This document shows positions 34,111 to 42,376 of a stretch of 64,000 nucleotides of DNA, one piece after another. The position numbers were made by a program, and so were the translations under genes. The stretch is from SHVO01 sp050246995. Its GTDB lineage: Bacteria; Pseudomonadota; Alphaproteobacteria; Rhodospirillales; Rhodospirillaceae. The notes below the pieces were generated by a model that did not search any database, was not told the origin of the DNA, and saw only the letters and a list, made by a program, of their open reading frames with translations. The DNA is taken from positions 43,748 to 107,747 of the forward strand of contig JBFWVA010000012.1 of NCBI GenBank assembly GCA_050246995.1, in the 5' to 3' direction. How positions within the stretch are numbered: the first letter of the stretch is position 1; the number at the start of each line of letters is the position of its first letter.

Positions 34111-35178
34111 CTAAACAGCGTCGGCGACAGCTTTGCCGCAGGCCTCGGTGGTCGCGGCTCCCTTGAGGTCCCGTGTGCGGAAGGCCGGCGTACCGAGGGT
34201 CTTTTCGATGGCCGCGAGGATCGCTGCCGCGGCTTCCAATTCGCCGAAATGCTCAAGCATCATGGCGGCGGACCAGATTTGACCCACGGGATTTGCGATC
34301 CCCTGCCCGGCGATATCCGGCGCCGATCCGTGTACAGGCTCGAATAACGACGGGAAGCGGCGCTCCGGATTGATGTTTCCCGAAGGGGCTACCCCGATGG
34401 TGCCCGTGCAGGCCGGACCCAAGTCGGAGAGGATGTCTCCGAACAGGTTTGAAGCGACCACGACATCGAAGCGGTCCGGATTAAGCACGAACTGCGCCGT
34501 CAGGATATCGATGTGATATTTATCCCAACGAACGCCGGGGAAATTTTCCGCCATCGCCACGACGCGCTCGTCCCAGTAGGGCATTGTGATCCCAATACCG
34601 TTGGATTTAGTCGCCGAGGTCAGGTGCTTCTTCGGTCGCTTGGCAGCGAGTTCGAACGCGTAGCGCAGAACGCGATCGATGCCGATCCGCGTCATCACTG
34701 TTTCCTGGATGACGATTTCACGCTCAGTCCCGCGAAACATGAGACCGCCGACGGGGCTGTATTCACCCTCCGTATTCTCGCGTACGACCCAGAAATCGAT
34801 GCTACCCGGTTCACGCCCAGCGAGCGGGCACGGAACACCAGGCATCAAGCGAACAGGGCGAAGATTGACGTACTGATCGTACTCCCTGCGGAACTTTAGC
34901 AAGGAATCAGCAAGCGAGATGTGATCGGGCACCGTATCGGGCCAGCCGACGGCCCCGAAGAAAATCGCATCGACCGCGCCGATCCGCTCTTTCCAATCTG
35001 CGGGCATCATTACGCCGTGTTTGGCGTAATAGTCGCAGCAGGCGAAGTCGTGCCACTTCTGCTTCAGCTGGAAGCCGAAGCGCTTCGCGGCCTTCTCAAG
35101 CACGCGAATGCCTTCCGGCATGACTTCCTTGCCGATCCCGTCACCTGGAATGACTGCAATAGAGTATGTGCGCGTCAT
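34111..35178 (-). CDS. Tartrate/D-malate-type dehydrogenase
   Basis: Beta-decarboxylating dehydrogenase of 355 residues (isopropylmalate/isocitrate dehydrogenase superfamily). YSIAVIPGDGIGKEV at the start, DFWVVRENTEGEYSPVGG, LTSATKSNGIGITMPYWDE with the catalytic Lys, and DVVVASNLFGDILSDLGPACTGTIGVAPSGNINP for metal and NAD binding. RENTEGEYS and the length point to tartrate dehydrogenase/D-malate dehydrogenase and not LeuB. It lies 19 bases downstream of gabD and is probably co-transcribed with it. Confidence 0.85.
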   Translation of the reverse strand: MTRTYSIAVIPGDGIGKEVMPEGIRVLEKAAKRFGFQLKQKWHDFACCDYYAKHGVMMPADWKERIGAVDAIFFGAVGWPDTVPDHISLADSLLKFRREYDQYVNLRPVRLMPGVPCPLAGREPGSIDFWVVRENTEGEYSPVGGLMFRGTEREIVIQETVMTRIGIDRVLRYAFELAAKRPKKHLTSATKSNGIGITMPYWDERVVAMAENFPGVRWDKYHIDILTAQFVLNPDRFDVVVASNLFGDILSDLGPACTGTIGVAPSGNINPERRFPSLFEPVHGSAPDIAGQGIANPVGQIWSAAMMLEHFGELEAAAAILAAIEKTLGTPAFRTRDLKGAATTEACGKAVADAV

Positions 35179-35197
35179 GGATTTCGTCCGCGTGCTG

Positions 35198-36664
35198 TTA
35201 TGACTTTAAACCGCCGAGGTGGAAGGTCTTTGCGGAGAGATATTCCTCAATCCCTTCCCGCCCGCCTTCGCGGCCGATCCCCGACTGTTTTACGCCGCCG
35301 AAGGGGGCCATTTCCATGGAAATGGCGCCTGTGTTGAGCGCCACGATCCCTGCTTCCAGCTTTTCGGCCACTCGGAACGCACGGTGGAGGTTTTCAGTAT
35401 AGAAGTAGCTGGCCAGACCGTATTCAGTGGCGTTGGCCATTTCGATAGCCTCTTGCTCATGCGTGAATTTGAACAGCGGTGCGACCGGCCCGAAGGTTTC
35501 CTCGCGCGCCAAGCGCATCTTCGGGCTGGCGTTGGTGAGCACCATGGGTCCAAAAAAGCGCGTCGGGTCCATTTTATTCTCGACGGAAGCATAGGCCTTT
35601 GCGCCCAACGTCAAGGCGTCGTCGACATGTGCGCGCACTTTCTCCACCGCCGCGTAATTGATGAGCGGACCAATTGTTACGCCTGGCGCCGCACCGTCAC
35701 CAACGACGAAGTTCGAGACGGCCTTGGCCAGGCGATCGGCGAACGCATCATAGATCCCGGCTTGGACAAAAATACGGTTCGCGCACACACACGTCTGCCC
35801 GGCATTGCGGAACTTACTGGCCATCGTGCTGGCGATCGCGATGTCGAGATCGGCGTCATCGAATACAATCAGCGGGGCATTGCCGCCGAGCTCGAGGCTT
35901 AGACGCTTGATCGTGTCGGCGGAGTTGCGCATGAGAAGCGCACCCACACGCGTGGAGCCGGTGAATGATATTTTGCGTACCGTCGTGTTGGCCGTGAGTT
36001 CACCGCCAATGGCCGTGGGCAATCCCGTCACGATACTAAACACGCCCGCGGGGAAGCCGGCTTCTTCAGCAAGCTTCGCGAGGGCGAGTGCCGTGAATGG
36101 GGTCAGCTCGGAAGGCTTTACGACGACGGTGCATCCTGCCGCCAGCGCGGGGGCGCATTTACGGGTGATCATCGCAGCGGGGAAGTTCCACGGCGTGATC
36201 GCGGCGGCGACACCGACCGGTTCCATCGTCACGAAAATGCGCCGGTTGACTTCAGGGGATGCGATTGTCTTGCCTTCGATACGGCGCGCCTCCTCCGCGA
36301 ACCATTTAACGAACGTGGCTGCATAACGGATTTCCCCGGCGGCTTCCGCGAGTGGCTTGCCTTGCTCGGCTGTCATGATTCGTGCGAGGTCGGCCTCGTT
36401 CTTCAGAATGAGGGCATGCCAACGCTCGAGGAGTGCAGCACGTTCGCCGGCGGTCGTCGTGCGCCACTTGGCGAATGCCACTGCGGCCGCATCGATTGCT
36501 GAACGAGTGTCGGCCGCGTCGCAGTCGGGAATTGTGCCAACCACGGCGCCGGTCGCCGGATTTTGCACAGTCAGCGTCTTTCCCGAAGCGGCGTCACGCC
36601 ACGCTCCACCAATGAAGGCGCGGGTGGAAAACAGATCCTGTTTCTGAAGGGTCAGCGAGGCCAT
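35198..36664 (-). CDS. gabD: Succinate-semialdehyde dehydrogenase
   Basis: Aldehyde dehydrogenase of 488 residues from the ATG at 36664, the start that gives the normal family N-terminus (FIGGAWRDAASGKTLTVQNPATG). AAITPWNFPAAMITRKCAPALAAGCTVVVKPSE, SFTGSTRVG, LELGGNAPLIVFDDADLD, the nucleophile in GQTCVCANR, and the closing GREGGREGIEEYLSAK fit GabD-type enzymes, which oxidise succinate semialdehyde to succinate. The GABA aminotransferase gene is 2 kb away and a spermidine-dehydrogenase-like gene 4 kb away, giving a GABA route to succinate. Confidence 0.87.
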   Translation of the reverse strand: MASLTLQKQDLFSTRAFIGGAWRDAASGKTLTVQNPATGAVVGTIPDCDAADTRSAIDAAAVAFAKWRTTTAGERAALLERWHALILKNEADLARIMTAEQGKPLAEAAGEIRYAATFVKWFAEEARRIEGKTIASPEVNRRIFVTMEPVGVAAAITPWNFPAAMITRKCAPALAAGCTVVVKPSELTPFTALALAKLAEEAGFPAGVFSIVTGLPTAIGGELTANTTVRKISFTGSTRVGALLMRNSADTIKRLSLELGGNAPLIVFDDADLDIAIASTMASKFRNAGQTCVCANRIFVQAGIYDAFADRLAKAVSNFVVGDGAAPGVTIGPLINYAAVEKVRAHVDDALTLGAKAYASVENKMDPTRFFGPMVLTNASPKMRLAREETFGPVAPLFKFTHEQEAIEMANATEYGLASYFYTENLHRAFRVAEKLEAGIVALNTGAISMEMAPFGGVKQSGIGREGGREGIEEYLSAKTFHLGGLKS

Positions 36665-36837
36665 GCGGAGAAGCTCCAGTGGGCAAAGCGACTGTCGGAA
36701 GCGACCAGCCGATTTGAGTTTAGGAGCCCCCCAAAAGCATTCGATGCCGGTTTCGGCCATCCCGCCGGGAGATAATACGTATGCGGCATAGGACGGCATA
36801 TTGATGTGCCGCCGACGCTTAGCCACCCGAAACGGCA

Positions 36838-36869
36838 ACGGCCGCCGGCGATCGAACGCCAGCGGCCGT
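36838..36869 (-). terminator. Probable terminator of the HAD gene
   Basis: Stem ACGGCCGC / GCGGCCGT with a further GGCG/CGCC pairing inside after one mismatch, 20 bases past the HAD stop. Few T residues follow, so it is a moderate call. Confidence 0.6.
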
Positions 36870-36889
36870 GTGAAAGCGAGGTGTAGCGC

Positions 36890-37615
36890 CTATTGCTCGC
36901 GGAGCGTCTCTTGATGGGCTTTAACCAGGTCGGACATCGAGTGGAACTTGAAGTCCACCTTCGGACGTTCGCCCGGATCCATCGTGGCGCCAAAGCCTTC
37001 CTGTTCGTAGCGACGATAAATCCAGCAATTCGCGAGACCATGGCGATTGGCCGGCTTGTGATCATGGAACAGGCTTTCCGCGACGTGCAGCAGCTCGTTC
37101 TTCTTGATGCCAATGTTGTCGAGGTGATCGAACATATAGTGGAAGTTCTGATCGGAGGGCTTGTAGGCGCCAATATCCTCGGCGCTGTAGATAGCGTCGA
37201 ATTCCACCTGCAAACGGGCGTTGCTATGACTAAACGTGCGATTGTCGACGTTTGAGAGGATGATCAGCTTGAAGTACTTCTTGAGGTATTGCAGCGAACC
37301 TGGCGAGTCGGCGAAAGCCGGCCAGTTGCGGACCGACTGACCATAAGTTTCGCAATCGTCGATGGAAGCGGGAACGCCCCATTCTTCGGAGAGGCGTTTG
37401 TAAACGATCGGCAGAAGGTCGCGGTACAGCTTACCGGGGGTGAGGCGCTGCTGCTCAGACTCATGCCGTGCATGCGCCTCGAGGATTTTATTGCGAGTTA
37501 GCGCCGGTTTTACGCGCGAGGTAAGACCCGAAAGGGCGGCAACCATGCCTGATTCCCAGTCGATCAACGTGCCATAGCAGTCGAAGCTCAAGGCTTTAAA
37601 ATCTGTGAGGCGCAT
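36890..37615 (-). CDS. Haloacid dehalogenase-like hydrolase, type II
   Basis: HAD-superfamily hydrolase (241 residues from the ATG at 37615, with AAAGGA upstream). FDCYGTLIDWESGM carries the nucleophile Asp, and LIILSNVDNRTF and the AYKPSDQNF region supply the Ser/Asn and Lys. The DCYGTLIDWE start is typical of L-2-haloacid dehalogenase-like proteins, though many members act on other substrates. It is a stand-alone gene with its own terminator. Substrate unknown. Confidence 0.8.
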   Translation of the reverse strand: MRLTDFKALSFDCYGTLIDWESGMVAALSGLTSRVKPALTRNKILEAHARHESEQQRLTPGKLYRDLLPIVYKRLSEEWGVPASIDDCETYGQSVRNWPAFADSPGSLQYLKKYFKLIILSNVDNRTFSHSNARLQVEFDAIYSAEDIGAYKPSDQNFHYMFDHLDNIGIKKNELLHVAESLFHDHKPANRHGLANCWIYRRYEQEGFGATMDPGERPKVDFKFHSMSDLVKAHQETLREQ

Positions 37616-37807
37616 TCGCACAGTCCTTTCTAGGTTCGGCTGGGGCAACGATATCCGCTGCGGCGGAAAGGCGAATACCGTTTTGAGTCCCCTAAATAGC
37701 CGTTCTTATCGTTCTCCGACGGCCGACTTGCAGAATCTGCTGCGGCTTTTCGGCACGTCACCCACCGGCGATAAGGCACCGGCCGGCGCGCGATCCACAT
37801 AAAGCCA

Positions 37808-38143
37808 TTAATGCAATCGTTGACCGTTCGGAACCGCGATGTTGGGTCGCACGAGTACGACCCCGCCGTTTTCGTCGGCAAAGCCGAGCACAAGGCATTC
37901 GGAAGTGAACTTCCCGATCTGCTTTGGCGGAAAATTGACCACCGCGGCAACTTGCACCCCGATGATTGTTTCAGTCGTGTAGTGCGCCGTGATCTGCGCC
38001 GACGACTTTTTCGTGCCGATCTCGGGACCGAAATCGATCCACACTTTGAGCGCGGGCTTTCGCGCTTCGGGATACGGCTCAGCTTTCACCACGGTGCCGG
38101 AACGAATGTCGATCTTCAAGAAGTCGTCGAATGTGATGGTCAT
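37808..38143 (-). CDS. csaA: CsaA-like tRNA-binding-domain protein
   Basis: Protein of 111 residues made of one OB-fold EMAP/tRNA-binding domain: ITFDDFLKIDIRSGTVVKAEPYPEARKPALKVWIDFGPEIGTKKSSAQIT. The start at 38143 has AAAGGGG upstream; longer upstream frames lack motifs. CsaA is a dimeric tRNA-binding protein with reported chaperone-like and export-related activity in Bacillus. The match is end to end. Confidence 0.88.
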   Translation of the reverse strand: MTITFDDFLKIDIRSGTVVKAEPYPEARKPALKVWIDFGPEIGTKKSSAQITAHYTTETIIGVQVAAVVNFPPKQIGKFTSECLVLGFADENGGVVLVRPNIAVPNGQRLH

Positions 38144-38296
38144 AGCGCCCCTTTGATAAGGCCATTTGCGAGGCCTTTCGCTTAGCGTGCCCCAATTGGG
38201 CGAAAGTGCCGCTTTTGCCCCCACAACAGCAAAAAGTACTGCCTGGGCATCCTCATAATACGACCACTCACAACGGACTTGCAGGGGGAAATATCC

Positions 38297-38839
38297 ATGG
38301 CGCGCATGCTGCTTCGTCTTTCTCTTACAGCTGGAATTCTAGTGAGCGCTTTCATGGCCGCACCGGCCATGTCGGCCTCTGCGCCTCCGGCCACCGGTGG
38401 CGCGGCGTCTGAGGCGCATCGCGATGCGCGGGAACTATTTCCCGCCACGATGATCGGTCCTTGGAAGGCGGATATCGAGGCCTCGACATACGCCGGCAGC
38501 AAGCCGCGTGTCGCTCTTCGTACGTTCGCTTACACCGAAGGCGGAAGGGTGCTCGTCACTTTCATGACAGTCGGCGCGAACGGCGCTTATTCCACGGGGC
38601 ACTGGGCTGCTCAGGCCGACGGCACGCCGGGAACCGAGTACCACAGCGCGGCAGGCTCCATTCCGTACAACGTGGTCAGCCTCAAGAAGGTCAACGAAAC
38701 CACGCTGAATCTGACCGTAAGCCGGCACGGCAAAGTTTCGATCGAAGCCGTCTATACGATCTCCGAAGACGGAAAGACCCTGACCTATACCTATGGCGGC
38801 AACAAGATCGTGTACCGCCGCTGGGACAAGCTCGACTAG
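38297..38839 (+). CDS. Small exported protein of unknown function
   Basis: Protein of 180 residues with a Sec signal peptide ending near APAMSASA, starting at the ATG at 38297 after GCAGGGGGA. The mature part is about 150 residues of beta strands (ALRTFAYTEGGRVLVTF, TGHWAAQADGTPGTEYH, LKKVNETTLNLTVSRHGKVSIEAVYTISEDGKTLTYTYGG), like a small lipocalin-type or single-sheet barrel. No family name is assigned. It is 40 bases ahead of gabT and may be co-transcribed with it. Confidence 0.75.
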   Translation: MARMLLRLSLTAGILVSAFMAAPAMSASAPPATGGAASEAHRDARELFPATMIGPWKADIEASTYAGSKPRVALRTFAYTEGGRVLVTFMTVGANGAYSTGHWAAQADGTPGTEYHSAAGSIPYNVVSLKKVNETTLNLTVSRHGKVSIEAVYTISEDGKTLTYTYGGNKIVYRRWDKLD

Positions 38840-38879
38840 CGCGTTCCTACCGGCCGGCCCCAAGACCTGGAGAATAGAA

Positions 38880-40148
38880 GTGACAAAAACCTCTGCCCTT
38901 TTGGCACGCCGCGAAAAGAACATCGCGCGCGGCGTGGCCACCGCCCATCCCGTAGTTGCCGCGCGCGCGCAGGGCGCCGAATTATGGGACGTCGACGGCA
39001 ATCGGTATCTCGACTTTGTCGGCGGCATTGGCGTTCTCAACGTCGGCCATAGCCACCCGCGCGTCGTGGCCGCAGTCAAGAAGCAGGTCGAAGACCTCTC
39101 GCATGCCGCGTTTCAGGTGGTGGCCTATGAGCCGTATATCGATCTGGCTGAAAAGCTGAACAATCTGGTCGGCGAAGGCTACAAAAGCGTCTTCTTCACC
39201 TCCGGCGCGGAAGCGGTCGAGAATGCCGTGAAGATAGCGCGCGGATATACCAACCGGCCGGCTGTCATCGCCTTCCGCGGCGGCTTCCACGGCCGCACGC
39301 TGCTGGGCGTATCGCTGACAGGCATGAGTCAGCCCTATAAGCAGAATTTCGGCCCGTTCGCGCCGGAAATCTTCCACGTCCCCTTCCCCAACGCCTATCA
39401 CGGCGTCACGACGGCGGACGCTTTAGCGGCCCTGGAAGAAGTCTTCGCGACCGACGTCCTGCCGGACCGGGTCGCCGCGATCATCATTGAACCGGTGCAA
39501 GGCGATGGTGGCTTCCTCCCCGCGCCGGCGGATTTCATGGTTGCACTGCGGGAGATCACGAAGAAGCACGGCATCGTCTTGATCGTCGATGAAATTCAGA
39601 CCGGCTTCGGCCGCACCGGTAAAATGTTCGGTTTCCAGCATTCCGGCATCGAGCCGGACCTTGTTACCGTGGCCAAGAGCCTTGCTGGGGGCCTTCCCCT
39701 GTCCGGCGTCGTAGGCAAGGCGGCCATCATGGAAGCCCCTCTTCCGGGCGGCCTGGGCGGCACCTATGGCGGCAATGGGCTGGCCTGCGCCGCCGCGCTG
39801 GCCGTTCTGGAAGCCTTTGAGAAAGAAGATTTGCTGGCGCGCGGCCAAAAGCTCGCCGTGCAGCTTTCCGATGGGTTGAAACGGCTCCAGCAAAAGCACG
39901 CCTTCATCGGCGAGGCGCGCGGCATTGGCCTTATGCTCGCGATCGAGATCGTGATGGATCGCGCGAGTAAGGCGCCCGACGCGAACCGCGCGCAGAAGAT
40001 TATCGACGAAGCCCGTAAGGGCGGCCTGCTCATCATCAAGTGCGGGGTCAATCGTAACGCGGTGCGTTTCCTTGCGCCGCTCGTGGCCAGCGAAGCGCAA
40101 ATCGACGAAGCCCTAAAGATTGTTGGTGAAGCCCTCGAACGGGTCTGA
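38880..40148 (+). CDS. gabT: 4-aminobutyrate aminotransferase
   Basis: Class III PLP-dependent aminotransferase (422 residues) from a GTG at 38880 preceded by GGAG. LWDVDGNRYLDFVGGIGVLNVGHSHP, FFTSGAEAVENAVKIAR, FRGGFHGRT, PVQGDGGF, VLIVDEIQTGFGRTGKMF and VAKSLAGGLPLSGVVG, with the PLP-binding Lys, match GabT. It converts GABA plus 2-oxoglutarate to succinate semialdehyde plus glutamate. GabD and a spermidine dehydrogenase-like enzyme are close, completing a putrescine/spermidine or GABA degradation route. Confidence 0.9.
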   Translation: MTKTSALLARREKNIARGVATAHPVVAARAQGAELWDVDGNRYLDFVGGIGVLNVGHSHPRVVAAVKKQVEDLSHAAFQVVAYEPYIDLAEKLNNLVGEGYKSVFFTSGAEAVENAVKIARGYTNRPAVIAFRGGFHGRTLLGVSLTGMSQPYKQNFGPFAPEIFHVPFPNAYHGVTTADALAALEEVFATDVLPDRVAAIIIEPVQGDGGFLPAPADFMVALREITKKHGIVLIVDEIQTGFGRTGKMFGFQHSGIEPDLVTVAKSLAGGLPLSGVVGKAAIMEAPLPGGLGGTYGGNGLACAAALAVLEAFEKEDLLARGQKLAVQLSDGLKRLQQKHAFIGEARGIGLMLAIEIVMDRASKAPDANRAQKIIDEARKGGLLIIKCGVNRNAVRFLAPLVASEAQIDEALKIVGEALERV

Positions 40149-40170
40149 GCCCTCTCTCTCGGACCCTTAA

Positions 40171-40208
40171 CCCGGTGGAGGAACTGTTCCCCCAGAACCT
40201 CCACCGGG
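40171..40208 (+). terminator. Hairpin after gabT
   Basis: An 11-bp stem CCCGGTGGAGG / CCTCCACCGGG with a 16-base loop 22 bases past gabT. No T run follows, so it may act as a 3'-end stabilising hairpin rather than a terminator. Confidence 0.5.
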
Positions 40209-40235
40209 TGGTCTTCCCGAGAACAATCGACGCAT

Positions 40236-40274
40236 AAAAAAACGCCGGATGCGATATCGCACCCGGCGTTTTTC
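40236..40274. terminator. Bidirectional terminator, gabT / FAD oxidoreductase
   Basis: A and T runs flank ACGCCGG / CCGGCGT with an inner TGCGATATCGCA palindrome. It separates convergent genes. Confidence 0.9.
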
Positions 40275-40289
40275 TATGGCCGCCTATCG

Positions 40290-42263
40290 TTAGACGAACT
40301 CGTAGAAGCCGTAGGCCTTAGGCCGCAGATCGTTGATCGCGCGGTAGGCTTCGCTGATCGCCGATTGCACCAAGCTTGTGCCCGCCGCATCCGAATTACA
40401 GATCGCGATACGGCCGAACTTCTGCTTGGCGATCACGGTCGGCGACAATTGATCGGAGGATTCCGCTTCATTGACCATATTACGGCCGGTGGCGAAACCA
40501 TGCGGCCAGCGGTTGACGGTGATGGCGAGGATATCTCGCGCCGGATCGAACCCGCCGCCCGCGAGCGCACCCGCCGCCATGGTGCGGATCTTGCGTTCCC
40601 AGAATTCGAACGGCGTCGCCAGCATCCCCGCGCGCACCATGCGGAACTGGTCGTCGTTGGGCGTACCGACCGGCGGCGGATTGCCCTCCGTGAGTTCCTT
40701 CACCATCTGCATGTTGGACAAGACGCCTGAGTTGCTGCCTGTGCCGTAACCCACAAGGATAGGCTCCGACGGATCGCGAACGGGCTGCATCGAATTATTC
40801 ACCAGCGTGCCGCCGCTCAAATTCATTGTCCCGAAGAACGAATTGGGACAGGTCAGATTGGCGACGTTCAGTTTGGCGAAGGCCTCCCAATTGCGGAACA
40901 TCACGTTGGTCTGCTGATTGACGGCGCGCACCGCTTGATGGAGAGCGGCCTTCTGCTCCTCGGGCAGATCCGGGCAAAGATACGGCACGACGTTGTTCAT
41001 GCACGCCATGACAACGTTTTTCCCGATGACGCTCTTGTGACGTCCCCCGTTTACATAGCTAACCAGCACCTCGCGGCCTTCCGGCTCGAACTGCGGCAGC
41101 TTCTGGCCAATGTGTTTGACTCCGGTCACGATACTGCTGAGACGGATACGGGCCGAAGAAGCGGCTTGATCGAGCAGGGCGTAGTTCACGCGCTCATGCT
41201 GTATCGCACGCCAGTCCCCCTCCGGCAGCGTTCCCGGGATCAACGAACGAACAATGAGGCGCGCCAGATCAGAATTGCCGCAGACCCAGTTATAGTCGCT
41301 GGCCTCGTGTTCAGGACCTTCCGGCGACCAATGCGGCCGCGCGAGACCTAGCCCCTCAAAGCCCGGACGATAGCGGAAGAAGGCGAACCACGCGGTGCAC
41401 ATGTCGTTGCCCAGGCACCACGCGCCACGGGCATAAGTCAGCAGCTCGGGCGAGAACTTCGCGACCTTCAGAAGATAGTCGTGATAGGTCATCGACCGTA
41501 GGGCATTGTATTTCGCCTCAGCGGACATGCCGGCCATGTAGTCGGTCTTGCCTTTGTAAAGCCGGAAAACTTCAGCCTGCATCTGCGGCGTGAGTAGCGT
41601 TCTCTTTAGATACTCGGGCGTCGGATTGGTGATGGAGCCGCCAGCCACAAGCTGATCGCGGCCGTAGTACTCTTTGTTAAAGTACGTCGCCGGGCCGAGC
41701 TTCAGGTCAGTCTGGAGCCCGCGCTGGCGCGGATAGCGGGGGTTCTTCCAATCGACGTTCATGTCGTCAAGCAGGCTGATCGCATCCGATGTCCACTGCG
41801 TCGGCGCCACCAGGTAGGACGAGCCGCCATTAGCCATCAATTGCTTGCCGTTGTGGTAGAACTCGTTGCGTTTGGCGTGACCACCGAAATCATCGTGATT
41901 GTCGAGGATGAGAATCTTTGCAGACGGACCATTTTGCTTGCGGAAAAAATGCGCCGCGGCGAGGCCCGATAGGCCGCCACCAACAACAACGAGATCGTAG
42001 GTCTCGCCCGTGGCCTCCGGCGCTGCGAAAGTACCTCCATCGCGCAACTCGTGTGCGATTTCAAATGAACCGGGATGAGCGCCGCGCATGCCGGTACGCA
42101 GCGGAGGATAGATGTCAGGATTGGGTGCGGAAGCCGCCTGAGCAAACGCCGAGTTCGCGCGGCCGAGCGCGGTGGCGCCGGCGGTAGCCACCGCGACTCC
42201 TTGCACGAAGTCGCGCCTGGTAATCGCCCGGCCCATGCCGAGATCGCGGTCTTCACCGTTCAT
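40290..42263 (-). CDS. Tat-exported FAD oxidoreductase, spermidine-dehydrogenase-like
   Basis: Flavoprotein of 657 residues from the ATG at 42263 (GGGGAGGA upstream). A Tat signal ITRRDFVQGVAVATAGATALG is followed by the FAD-binding Rossmann motif DLVVVGGGLSGLAAAHFF, ILDNHDDFGGHAKRNEF, and a long catalytic domain ending in RIAICNSDAAGTSLVQSAISEAYRAIND. This layout matches periplasmic spermidine dehydrogenase (SpdH) of Pseudomonas, which splits spermidine into diaminopropane and 4-aminobutyraldehyde. GabT and GabD nearby would process the resulting C4 unit once the aldehyde is oxidised to GABA. Confidence 0.78.
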   Translation of the reverse strand: MNGEDRDLGMGRAITRRDFVQGVAVATAGATALGRANSAFAQAASAPNPDIYPPLRTGMRGAHPGSFEIAHELRDGGTFAAPEATGETYDLVVVGGGLSGLAAAHFFRKQNGPSAKILILDNHDDFGGHAKRNEFYHNGKQLMANGGSSYLVAPTQWTSDAISLLDDMNVDWKNPRYPRQRGLQTDLKLGPATYFNKEYYGRDQLVAGGSITNPTPEYLKRTLLTPQMQAEVFRLYKGKTDYMAGMSAEAKYNALRSMTYHDYLLKVAKFSPELLTYARGAWCLGNDMCTAWFAFFRYRPGFEGLGLARPHWSPEGPEHEASDYNWVCGNSDLARLIVRSLIPGTLPEGDWRAIQHERVNYALLDQAASSARIRLSSIVTGVKHIGQKLPQFEPEGREVLVSYVNGGRHKSVIGKNVVMACMNNVVPYLCPDLPEEQKAALHQAVRAVNQQTNVMFRNWEAFAKLNVANLTCPNSFFGTMNLSGGTLVNNSMQPVRDPSEPILVGYGTGSNSGVLSNMQMVKELTEGNPPPVGTPNDDQFRMVRAGMLATPFEFWERKIRTMAAGALAGGGFDPARDILAITVNRWPHGFATGRNMVNEAESSDQLSPTVIAKQKFGRIAICNSDAAGTSLVQSAISEAYRAINDLRPKAYGFYEFV

Positions 42264-42339
42264 GTCATCCTCCCCAGGAAATCGAAAGGGCGGAGCCGAG
42301 GTGGCCGACGCCCTCACGGTATCGCTATTATAACGGAAA

Positions 42340-42368
42340 AAGGGCGGGCCAATAAATGGCCCGCCCTT
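42340..42368. terminator. Terminator of the TonB receptor gene
   Basis: Perfect 11-bp stem AAGGGCGGGCC / GGCCCGCCCTT with a 7-base loop, 8 bases past the stop at 42377. On the minus strand it is followed by TTTTTCCG. Confidence 0.88.
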
Positions 42369-42376
42369 CTAGATTC

